This document shows, piece by piece, positions 51,080 to 58,928 of a DNA stretch of 64,000 nucleotides (its first letter is position 1; every line of letters starts with the position of its first letter). The DNA is taken from contig NZ_JACXAA010000001.1 in assembly GCF_014699035.1 (NCBI RefSeq), forward strand, positions 310,001-374,000, given 5' to 3'. The notes below the pieces were generated by a model that saw only the letters and a program-made list of their open reading frames with translations, did no database searches and was not told the origin of the DNA. Position numbers and translations under genes: made by a program. The DNA comes from Spirosoma validum (GTDB taxonomy: Bacteria > Bacteroidota > Bacteroidia > Cytophagales > Spirosomataceae).

Positions 51080-54000
51080 ATGAAAGCATCGTTTTACAGG
51101 TACCTGCAGACCGCTTTGCTAGGCACAGTACTCCTACTGTGGAGCCTCAGCGTTTCTGCTCAGGACCGTCGTGTGACGGGTAAAATTACGGGTGTTGATG
51201 GCCCAGTTCCAGGGGCCAACATCGTACTGAAGGGTACACAAACAGGTACATCTTCAGATGCGAATGGCAATTACTCACTCAGCGTTCGCGGTACAGATCC
51301 AGTCCTCGTAATTTCATCGATTGGCGCTAAGACGCAGGAAGTGGCTATCGGAAATCGCTCGGTAGTCGACGTAACGCTGGCAGACGACGCCACTGCCTTA
51401 AGCGAAGTCGTTGTAACGGGATACTCTACTGAGAATCGCCGGGACGTAACAGGAGCCGTATCAACAGTAAAACCGGCTCAGTTGAAAGTTGTTCCTTCTA
51501 CTAACGTTGAGCAGCAGTTGCAGGGCCGTGTCGCGGGCGTAACGGTTATTACAAATGGCCAGCCTGGCACAACCAGTCAGATTCGGGTACGTGGTTTCGG
51601 ATCCTTTGGTGGCAACCAACCCTTATACGTAGTAGATGGTGTACCAATTCAAAGCACTCAATTTATAGCACCGGATGATATTGAAACAACAACCGTACTG
51701 AAAGATGCTGCTTCAGCATCCATCTATGGAGCACGGGCTGCGGCTGGGGTTGTTGTTCTAACGACCAAAAAAGGCCAACGTCGGGCTCAGAAACTAAGTA
51801 TTAGCTATGATGGCCTATATGGCGTTACAGATCCTGGAAAAGGACAGCCTATTTTGAACCCACAGGAACAAGCCGACTGGACATGGCAGGCGCGCCGGAA
51901 TGATATTTTTCAGCAAGGCGGCACCGTTGGTCCCGACAGTTTTACAGGTTTGGCTGGCGGTCAGTACGGTACTGGGCAAACGCCTGTTTTACCGGATTAT
52001 TTGTTAGTGGGCGATAAAACGGGCGTAGCTGCTTCAGCCGTCGATTTAGCTGCCGAACGCTTAAAGTATAATACGAATGCGGCTAACGGCGCTGTTTATC
52101 TGGTTATTCCTGCCAACAAACAAGGCACAGACTGGTACAAAGAAATTACGCGTGTAGCCCCGCTTATGCGTCACACGCTAGGCTTCTCAGGCGGTACAGA
52201 ATCCAGCCGTTACTACCTAAGCCTGGGTATGCAACAGCAGGCAGGTATCATTCGCAATAACAACTTTTCCCGCTATACCCTCCGGGCTAATACGGAGTTT
52301 GATATCACTAAAAAAATACGGTTTGGCGAGAATATCCAATTTGCTTACATTTCGGCAACTGGTCTTCAGGGGAGTACTGGAAGTTCGCTTGGCAATAATA
52401 CCAACAACAATTCCAGCGTAGCGTCAGATGAGAATGATGTCCTGCTGGCATTCCGTATGCCACCTATTATTCCAGTATATAATTCGTTTGGTGGTTACGC
52501 AGGTACGGCTGCATCTGGTTTTAACAACCCACGTAATCCAGTAGCAAACCGCACGGGAGCAGCCGACAACCAGAACTATACAATCTTTGCGTTTGGCAAC
52601 GGTTACCTTGAATACGACGTTATTCCGGACTTAACGCTTCGGAGTAGCCTTGGTGGTGGTTATTTCTTCAACTACAACAATTCGTATAACCGGGCTCAAT
52701 ACGAAAACTCGGAGAACAATACGAACTACGTCTTCAATGAGGGCGCCAACACGGGCTTAACCTGGACGTTCACCAATACGGCGCAGTATAAGCATAAGTT
52801 TGACATCCACGACGTCAGTGCTCTGGTGGGTATCGAAGCGTTGAATACAGGTAGTGGTCGTGGCCTTAATGGGTCTGGCTTGAATCCGGCCGTTACTGAT
52901 CCAAACTACGTATCACTTAGCACGACAACGCCAGGCTCTACTCGCCAGGTGAACGGCTATTATGGTTTAGGAAACAATTTCTACTCGCTATTTGGCCAGG
53001 TTCGCTACACTTATAATGACAAATACATTGTAACTGGTGTAGTTCGTCGTGACGGCTCTTCTCAGTTTGGCCCTGATAACCGCTTTGGTGTATTCCCTGC
53101 GTTCTCGGTAGCATGGCGGCTTTCGTCAGAAGACTTCATGAAAAACTTGCCCTGGATTTCGGATATAAAAATTCGGGGTGGTTACGGACTCATGGGTAAC
53201 TCCAACTTCCTGAGTTCTACCAACCAGTATAATCTGTTCACCTCCAATCCTGGTAATGGCTATGACATATCAGGTACGAACAGTTCTATCGCTTCTGGCT
53301 TCTTCCGCAGTCAGCTTGGTAACCCCAACGCTAAATGGGAAACCAGCATCACGTCTAACATTGGTATTGACGGATCATTCTTCAACAACAAATTGGAAGT
53401 TGTTCTCGATATCTGGCGGAAAGACACCAAAGATTTGCTGTATCAACTGCCTCTTCCCGGCGTGGTTGGTTCACGAGCATCGGCACCCTTCCTTAACCTC
53501 GCTGGTATGCGAAACCAGGGTATCGATCTCTTGATCACGAACCGTGGCAATATTTCCAGCGATTGGAGTTATGAAGTTACGGGTATTGGTAGCGTTCTGG
53601 GTAATAAGATTACGGCGATTGCTCCGACAGTACCTTACTTCACGGGGGGTGGTACACGCTTACCAGCCGTTGTTCGTAACGAACCGGGGCATCCTCTTTC
53701 TTCTTTCTACGGGTATAAAGTGATTGGGCTGTTTAATAGCAAAGAGGACGTTGCAGCAGCTCCCCAGCAGAGTGGCGCAGGACCAGGTCGTTTCCGCTAT
53801 CAGGACATTGCAGGAGCTACGCCTGGTTCAGGTCCTGATAATAAGATTGATGACAATGATCGCCAATTCCTAGGCAGTCCAATTCCTAAGTTTACGGGTA
53901 GTATAACGCTTACCTTGAAATACAAAGGTTTCGACCTGAATACGCAATTGTATGCCTCGTTGGGTAACCAGATCTTTAATAACTCCCGTTGGTTCACTGA

Positions 54001-54388
54001 TTTCTACCCATCGTTTACGGGAGCCGCTTTGAGCAGTCGGGTAAAAGATTCCTGGTTGCCAACTAATATGAATACAACGGTGCCCATTTTTGAAAGTGCC
54101 TCTAACTTCAGTACGAATACACAGATTAACTCGTATTATGTTGAGAACGGCTCATACGGACGCCTTCAATACCTTAACCTGGGGTATACCTTCCCAGCTA
54201 CCATGCTGAATAAGGTTAATCTGAGTCGGCTACGGGTTTCGCTTTCGGCAACAAATCTGTTCACGATCACGAAATACACGGGCTTAGACCCAGCTGTTGG
54301 TGGCTCAGCCGATACGAACTTTGGTATCGATGTTGGTAACTATCCAATTACCCGGGGCTATAACGTTGGCTTAAGCTTTGGTTTCTAA
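51080..54388 (+). CDS. SusC/RagA-type TonB-dependent transporter
   Basis: 1102 residues from ATG 51080. A signal peptide (about 1-28, ending SVSAQ) is followed by a carboxypeptidase-regulatory-like domain (about 30-100, ITGVDGPVPGANIVLKGT). The TonB box/plug follows (SEVVVTGYSTENRRDVTGAV; RVRGFGSFGGNQPLYVVDGV), then a large 22-strand barrel with the SusC C terminus (ITRGYNVGLSFGF). It imports glycans or peptides across the outer membrane with its SusD partner, which follows. The nutrient is unknown: no glycoside hydrolase or sensor lies with the pair. Between it and susD is a hairpin that may reduce susD expression. Confidence 0.95.
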   Translation: MKASFYRYLQTALLGTVLLLWSLSVSAQDRRVTGKITGVDGPVPGANIVLKGTQTGTSSDANGNYSLSVRGTDPVLVISSIGAKTQEVAIGNRSVVDVTLADDATALSEVVVTGYSTENRRDVTGAVSTVKPAQLKVVPSTNVEQQLQGRVAGVTVITNGQPGTTSQIRVRGFGSFGGNQPLYVVDGVPIQSTQFIAPDDIETTTVLKDAASASIYGARAAAGVVVLTTKKGQRRAQKLSISYDGLYGVTDPGKGQPILNPQEQADWTWQARRNDIFQQGGTVGPDSFTGLAGGQYGTGQTPVLPDYLLVGDKTGVAASAVDLAAERLKYNTNAANGAVYLVIPANKQGTDWYKEITRVAPLMRHTLGFSGGTESSRYYLSLGMQQQAGIIRNNNFSRYTLRANTEFDITKKIRFGENIQFAYISATGLQGSTGSSLGNNTNNNSSVASDENDVLLAFRMPPIIPVYNSFGGYAGTAASGFNNPRNPVANRTGAADNQNYTIFAFGNGYLEYDVIPDLTLRSSLGGGYFFNYNNSYNRAQYENSENNTNYVFNEGANTGLTWTFTNTAQYKHKFDIHDVSALVGIEALNTGSGRGLNGSGLNPAVTDPNYVSLSTTTPGSTRQVNGYYGLGNNFYSLFGQVRYTYNDKYIVTGVVRRDGSSQFGPDNRFGVFPAFSVAWRLSSEDFMKNLPWISDIKIRGGYGLMGNSNFLSSTNQYNLFTSNPGNGYDISGTNSSIASGFFRSQLGNPNAKWETSITSNIGIDGSFFNNKLEVVLDIWRKDTKDLLYQLPLPGVVGSRASAPFLNLAGMRNQGIDLLITNRGNISSDWSYEVTGIGSVLGNKITAIAPTVPYFTGGGTRLPAVVRNEPGHPLSSFYGYKVIGLFNSKEDVAAAPQQSGAGPGRFRYQDIAGATPGSGPDNKIDDNDRQFLGSPIPKFTGSITLTLKYKGFDLNTQLYASLGNQIFNNSRWFTDFYPSFTGAALSSRVKDSWLPTNMNTTVPIFESASNFSTNTQINSYYVENGSYGRLQYLNLGYTFPATMLNKVNLSRLRVSLSATNLFTITKYTGLDPAVGGSADTNFGIDVGNYPITRGYNVGLSFGF

Positions 54389-54402
54389 ACATATCAAAAA
54401 AC

Positions 54403-54430
54403 GGTTCGACGAGTGAATACTCATCGAACC
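54403..54430 (+). promoter_or_regulatory. Hairpin between susC and susD
   Basis: GGTTCGACGAGT (54403-54414) pairs with ACTCATCGAACC (54419-54430) around GAAT, 12 bp with one G-T type mismatch. It lacks a T run, so transcripts probably read through in part. It may set the susC:susD ratio or protect the 3' end. Confidence 0.6.
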
Positions 54431-54461
54431 AACTAATCAAACTTTTCAGGCAAATCTTACC

Positions 54462-56222
54462 ATGAAAAAGCCTATTATAAAAGGAGCAACGTTAACAGCC
54501 GTATTAATGCTGGCTACGTTCGCTTGTAAAGACAAGTTTCTGGACTTATCACCTACCGGTACGTTGCGTGGCGGTGATAGCCAGCTGTCCACTAAATCAG
54601 GTATTGAGAGCACGCTGATCTCTACCTACGCTCAACTAAATGGTCGGGGCTTTTCACGTATTGCCAGTTCATATAACTGGGTACGGGGAAGTATTTCAGG
54701 AGGTGAGGCCAACAAAGGATCAAACTCCGGGGACGCGGGTGGAAACAGTAATTTCACTACGTTCCAACGGTATGAACTGCTGCCAACGAATGGCGACGTG
54801 AATGATAAATGGCGGGCCATGTACGAAGGAATCAGTCGTGCTAATACTGTGCTACGTTTGCTTCCAACGGCTGGCAGCGATGTTACAGCCGACGACAAAA
54901 AGCGTATATCCGGAGAAGCACGCTTTCTGAGAGGGCATTATTATTTTGAGTTGAAACGCTCATATAATATGGTGCCATACATCGATGAAACGGTTGACTA
55001 TGGCACAGGCATCGAACTAATAAAGAACGATAAAGACATCTGGCCTCAGATCGAAGCTGATTTTAAATATGCTCAGGATAATCTGCCCGAAACTTCGGGA
55101 GCGGCTGGCCGTGCCAATAAATGGGCTGCTATGGCTTATTTAGCCAAAACGTATCTCTACGAGAAAAAATACAATGACGCGAAGACCCTTTTTGATCAGG
55201 TTATCAGCAGTGGGGTAACGGCTAACGGGAAGAAATATGCTTTAGTCGCTAATTATTCTGATGCTTTTAATGCGGCTAAAGATAATAACGAAGAATCTGT
55301 GTTTGCGATTCAGGCTGCGGCTAATACAGGTGATGTAGCGAACTCAGCTCAGGAATTAGATTTGAACTTTCCGTACAATACGGGATCAAACGGGCCAGCC
55401 GGTTGCTGCGGTTTCTTTGCACCTAGTTTCGAGTTAGCCAACTCGTTCCGTGTCAATACAAATGGATTACCCCTATTGGATGGCTCGTATAACACTGGCA
55501 CCAATCAACTGAAAAATGATCAGGGTATTGATTCTAAAGCTGATTTCGTGCCAGATGCTGGTCCTGTTGATCCACGACTGGATTGGTCTATCGGCCGTCG
55601 GGGAATTCCTTACCTGGATTGGCAGGTGCACCCTGGCCTGACCTGGATTCGTGACCAGGGCTTTGCTGGTCCCTATTCACCCAAGAAGTTTGTCTTTTAT
55701 AAATCACAGGATAAAACTCTGACGGACGGTAGCTCGTGGACGGATGGTTATTCAGCCATTAACTACAGCATCATTCGCTTTGCCGATGTATTGTTGATGG
55801 CCGCTGAAGCGGAAATCGATGCAACTACCGGTAGCTTAGAGAAGGCACGTACTTACGTAAATCAGGTTCGTACACGAGCAGCGAACAAAGACGCCTGGGT
55901 CAAAACAGCTGCGGGTGCTAACGCTGCCAATTACGTGATCAGCAACTATACAACTGCTTTCGCCAGTAAAGATGCTGCCCGCACGGCTGTTCAGTTTGAG
56001 CGTAAGTTAGAACTATCAGGCGAGGGCCACCGATTCTATGATCTGGTTCGTTGGGGAGTAGCCGCTGACGTACTGAATAAGTTCTTAGCCTACGAAAGTC
56101 CCAAGCTATCGGTGGGGTATAGCGGAGCTAAATTCACGGCAGGCAAAGATGAGTATATGCCGATTCCACAAGCCCAGATGGATCTACAAAGTGGAATCTT
56201 TAAGCAGAATCCCAACTATTAA
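54462..56222 (+). CDS. SusD/RagB-type surface lipoprotein
   Basis: 586 residues. The lipoprotein signal ends at Cys22 (LATFACKDKFLDLSPTG); the acidic CKDK just after Cys fits the surface-export signal of Bacteroidota lipoproteins. Then a SusD fold: TPR-like helices (EARFLRGHYYFELKRSYNMV, WAAMAYLAKTYLYEKKYNDA) and the C-terminal segment with YSIIRFADVLLMAAEAE. It caps the SusC barrel and binds the substrate. Terminated by the strong hairpin downstream. Confidence 0.95.
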   Translation: MKKPIIKGATLTAVLMLATFACKDKFLDLSPTGTLRGGDSQLSTKSGIESTLISTYAQLNGRGFSRIASSYNWVRGSISGGEANKGSNSGDAGGNSNFTTFQRYELLPTNGDVNDKWRAMYEGISRANTVLRLLPTAGSDVTADDKKRISGEARFLRGHYYFELKRSYNMVPYIDETVDYGTGIELIKNDKDIWPQIEADFKYAQDNLPETSGAAGRANKWAAMAYLAKTYLYEKKYNDAKTLFDQVISSGVTANGKKYALVANYSDAFNAAKDNNEESVFAIQAAANTGDVANSAQELDLNFPYNTGSNGPAGCCGFFAPSFELANSFRVNTNGLPLLDGSYNTGTNQLKNDQGIDSKADFVPDAGPVDPRLDWSIGRRGIPYLDWQVHPGLTWIRDQGFAGPYSPKKFVFYKSQDKTLTDGSSWTDGYSAINYSIIRFADVLLMAAEAEIDATTGSLEKARTYVNQVRTRAANKDAWVKTAAGANAANYVISNYTTAFASKDAARTAVQFERKLELSGEGHRFYDLVRWGVAADVLNKFLAYESPKLSVGYSGAKFTAGKDEYMPIPQAQMDLQSGIFKQNPNY

Positions 56223-56245
56223 TTAGCGCGGGGAATTCTGTAAAA

Positions 56246-56283
56246 ACAAACCGGTACTGCTAAGCAGACCGGTTTGTTTTTTT
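56246..56283 (+). terminator. Terminator after susD
   Basis: ACAAACCGGT (56246-56255) / ACCGGTTTGT (56268-56277), with inner CTGC/GCAG, and a T run to 56283. A 14-bp perfect stem in total. Confidence 0.92.
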
Positions 56284-56340
56284 AATAACAATCCTCATTC
56301 CTAAGCTGTTTCATAGTCAGACAACAAACCAATTAACGTC

Positions 56341-56601
56341 ATGGCTAACAACAAAACCATTAACCAGCCGGGCTCAAACGATGCGCAGCCAGGTAGAGAA
56401 CGAAGCCGCAATCAGAACGCTCAAAATAGCGGTGGCCAACGGCCTAACGGTGAAAAGACGATGACGAATACCAACAAAACCAAACAGGGCGAAGAAGATA
56501 ATCACAATCTTCAGGATATAAGCAAAAGTGAACTCGCCGATGAACGGGGTGGTCATGGTCATTCCGGTCATAGTGATAGCCGAAATGGTAGCCGGAAGTG
56601 A
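56341..56601 (+). CDS. Small disordered protein with a GGHGHSGHS end (copy 1)
   Basis: 86 residues, very rich in Asn, Gln, Gly, Lys and Ser, without hydrophobic core, signal peptide or Cys: likely disordered. It ends DERGGHGHSGHSDSRNGSRK. The next gene has the same GGHGHSGHS block and a similar overall make-up, so the two look like diverged tandem copies. I know no family for it. The His-rich end could bind metal; hydrophilin-like stress protection is another guess. Position is between the susD terminator and the second copy (32-bp gap). Confidence 0.75.
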   Translation: MANNKTINQPGSNDAQPGRERSRNQNAQNSGGQRPNGEKTMTNTNKTKQGEEDNHNLQDISKSELADERGGHGHSGHSDSRNGSRK

Positions 56602-56633
56602 CACTAATCGATGTACAAACTAATAACAGCCTT

Positions 56634-56885
56634 ATGAGCAAAGGAACCCCCCAACCAACCGTCCGCGATACGGCTGATGAAACGAAAAAGTACGAGTTGA
56701 ATACCAACCTGCCCGATGAAGCGCAGGGAAAGACGTCACGTGGTAAGCACAAGAGTAAGCAAAGCACCGAAGACGAACATGATGCTACGGGTTCGGTTGA
56801 GAACACGAATGAGGGTGGACATGGTCATTCAGGCCATAGCAGCAATCGAAGTGGCAGCGAATCGAATAGCGAAAAGAACGACTAA
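56634..56885 (+). CDS. Small disordered protein with a GGHGHSGHS motif (copy 2)
   Basis: 83 residues from ATG 56634 (MSKGTPQPTVRDTADETKKY). Hydrophilic and charged throughout, with Lys/Arg/Glu/Asp-rich stretches and the block EGGHGHSGHSSNRSG near the end. It has the same composition and end motif as the gene before it and is probably co-transcribed with it. Charge pattern differs from copy 1 (more acidic here, tail SESNSEKND). No known family recognised. Confidence 0.75.
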   Translation: MSKGTPQPTVRDTADETKKYELNTNLPDEAQGKTSRGKHKSKQSTEDEHDATGSVENTNEGGHGHSGHSSNRSGSESNSEKND

Positions 56886-56963
56886 GCGATTGTGAATAAA
56901 GAGTAAGTTTTTGCGCGTTTGTAGTTTTACCCCAACAGGTATTTATTGCAAACGCGCTTTTGT

Positions 56964-58190
56964 ATGGGTCCCGACCTTAATCAACTCCGTGCCGAGCTTC
57001 GGCAGGAACACAAAGACATTCTGGCTTATTGGCAACGCTATGCACCTGATCCTGAACACGGCGGCTTTTACGGTCGAGTCAACTATCAAAATCAGCCCGA
57101 TCCTAAAGCCGATAAAGGTATCGTTCTGAACGCCCGTATTCTATGGACATTCTCGGCGGCTTTGCGTCATACGCACCATGAGGAATACCAGCCTGTTGCC
57201 GACAAAGCTTTTCAATACATCCAGCAACATTTCGTTGACCCACAATATGGTGGCGTGTATTGGTCGGTCGATGCTACCGGGCAACCTAAATACCCACTTA
57301 AGCACCTGTATGGTCAAGCCTTTGCGTTGTATGGACTAAGCGAATACGCCAACGCGACGCACTCCGCTCCTGCCCTCGCGTTAGCCAAAGAACAGTTCGG
57401 GCACATGGTGAAATACGCCTATGACCGCGACGGCGACCCGGCCAAACAAGGTGGCTTTGTTGAAGCACTCGCACGAGATTGGTCGCCGGCAACCGATTAC
57501 ATTATCAGCAAATACGACAATCAGGAAAGTAAGACGATGAACACACACCTCCACATTCTGGAGGCATTTACCTGTCTGTATCGCGTTTGGCCTGATAAGT
57601 CGGTGGCTGATCAGATTCGCGGGATGCTACGTATGTTTCAGGAGCATATCATTGACCCCACAACGTACCGAATGAATCTGTTCATGGATAACGACTGGAA
57701 TATTCGACGGACAGCCATTTCGTATGGGCATGACATTGAAGCCTCCTGGCTCCTACCCGAAGCTGCCGACGTATTAGCTGCTAAAAATCCAGGCGATAAG
57801 GCGTTACAGAAAACCGTGCGTGCGCTTGGCGTAAAAATGGCACGAGCGGCCGTCGATGGCTTTGACCCGACAGACGGAGGCATGAATTACGAACTGGAGC
57901 CCAACGGACATCTCAACCGTGAGCGTTCCTGGTGGGTATTGGCCGAAGCCATGGTTGGCTTCATGAACGCCTATCAGCTCACACACGAACAGGCATTTTT
58001 AGATAAATCGGTGAGCAGTTGGGAGTTCATCAAAAAATATTTGCTCGATCTTAAGAAGGGCGAATGGTTCAGTGGCGTAACGGCTGATCATAAAGTGTTG
58101 GGCAACGAGAAAATCAGCATGTGGAAATGTCCGTACCACAATAGCCGGTCCTGTCTCGAAATGCTCGAACGTCTGGAACATCTGCGGTGA
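56964..58190 (+). CDS. Cellobiose 2-epimerase (AGE family)
   Basis: 408 residues from ATG 56964. An (alpha/alpha)6 barrel with the cellobiose 2-epimerase pattern: GGFYGRVNYQNQPDPKADKG, LNARILWTFSAALRH, MNTHLHILEAFTCLY, SYGHDIEASWLLPEA, WWVLAEAMVGFMNAYQLT, and KCPYHNSRSCLEML with a catalytic-site His. It converts cellobiose to glucosyl-mannose (and related beta-1,4 disaccharides). No signal peptide, so it acts in the cytoplasm, as in beta-mannan use. Placement after the SusC/SusD pair hints at a beta-glycan diet but the two are separate transcripts. Confidence 0.92.
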   Translation: MGPDLNQLRAELRQEHKDILAYWQRYAPDPEHGGFYGRVNYQNQPDPKADKGIVLNARILWTFSAALRHTHHEEYQPVADKAFQYIQQHFVDPQYGGVYWSVDATGQPKYPLKHLYGQAFALYGLSEYANATHSAPALALAKEQFGHMVKYAYDRDGDPAKQGGFVEALARDWSPATDYIISKYDNQESKTMNTHLHILEAFTCLYRVWPDKSVADQIRGMLRMFQEHIIDPTTYRMNLFMDNDWNIRRTAISYGHDIEASWLLPEAADVLAAKNPGDKALQKTVRALGVKMARAAVDGFDPTDGGMNYELEPNGHLNRERSWWVLAEAMVGFMNAYQLTHEQAFLDKSVSSWEFIKKYLLDLKKGEWFSGVTADHKVLGNEKISMWKCPYHNSRSCLEMLERLEHLR

Positions 58191-58210
58191 TCTCAACGAA
58201 TTAAACGACT

Positions 58211-58741
58211 ATGCTATACGTATGCTGGGCAGTTATGAACCTCGGGCTATTTCTTTTTTTTATCAGCATCTGTTTCCGGGCAACGAAACTCATTCGGGAA
58301 CACCTTAGCCTGTTGGCTTCGATTATTTTTGTGTTTGGTCTGTTAGCATTTGCAGGAAATTCAGGTAAACAGAGCGACGTAGTTATCCCGGAAACTAATC
58401 AGGCCAGAAAATGGACGTTTGTTTCTAGAGATAGCGTACTGCCCGCTACGTCAAAATTTACGTTAATTGCTATTGATAAAACGTTTTTGTCAACAACTGA
58501 CTTGCTCGTTTTGTGCGGGCGCGAAAAGACCTCAGGAAAAATGCTGCCCATCGAAGCGACCTCAAGCAAGACAGGCTTTTCAAGTGGACACAGATGGAGA
58601 CCGCAGACTATTTTTGTTGAAACAACCGCAACACCAGGGAAATTGACGTATCGCGTAGATGGTCTGCTCGAATGGAATCTGTTGGGAGCAACAATGTATA
58701 CGCAGTTCAAAACGTACTCTGGTTTTATGGAGCTAAACTAA
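58211..58741 (+). CDS. Hypothetical protein with two membrane segments
   Basis: 176 residues, not recognised. Two hydrophobic segments near the N terminus (about 1-23, CWAVMNLGLFLFFISICF; and about 33-50, LSLLASIIFVFGLLAFAG) precede a soluble part of ~125 residues with beta-strand character (FTLIAIDKTFLSTTDLLVLC, KLTYRVDGLLEWNLLGA). It follows the epimerase gene by 20 bp and could share its transcript. Start at ATG 58211; frame and length look real, but no function can be suggested. Confidence 0.75.
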   Translation: MLYVCWAVMNLGLFLFFISICFRATKLIREHLSLLASIIFVFGLLAFAGNSGKQSDVVIPETNQARKWTFVSRDSVLPATSKFTLIAIDKTFLSTTDLLVLCGREKTSGKMLPIEATSSKTGFSSGHRWRPQTIFVETTATPGKLTYRVDGLLEWNLLGATMYTQFKTYSGFMELN

Positions 58742-58928
58742 AATTCACTACGTAGTAATTTGTCTTGTAACGCTACACGTTGGCTCCCAATTAACTGAAT
58801 CATTACGTCAACGAACCCACGCCCCTTCCTGAACGTTATTCCTGTAAAGCCGACCCGCTCGGGTCAGCCATAATCATACTAGTTAGCCAAGTTTTTCATC
58901 TGCCGATATTGAGCGTCAGTTTCACCGA

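Noticed and set aside
54403-54430. tRNA T-arm suggested by GGTTCGA
   Set aside because: No acceptor or anticodon arms surround it; it is one arm of the susC-susD hairpin.
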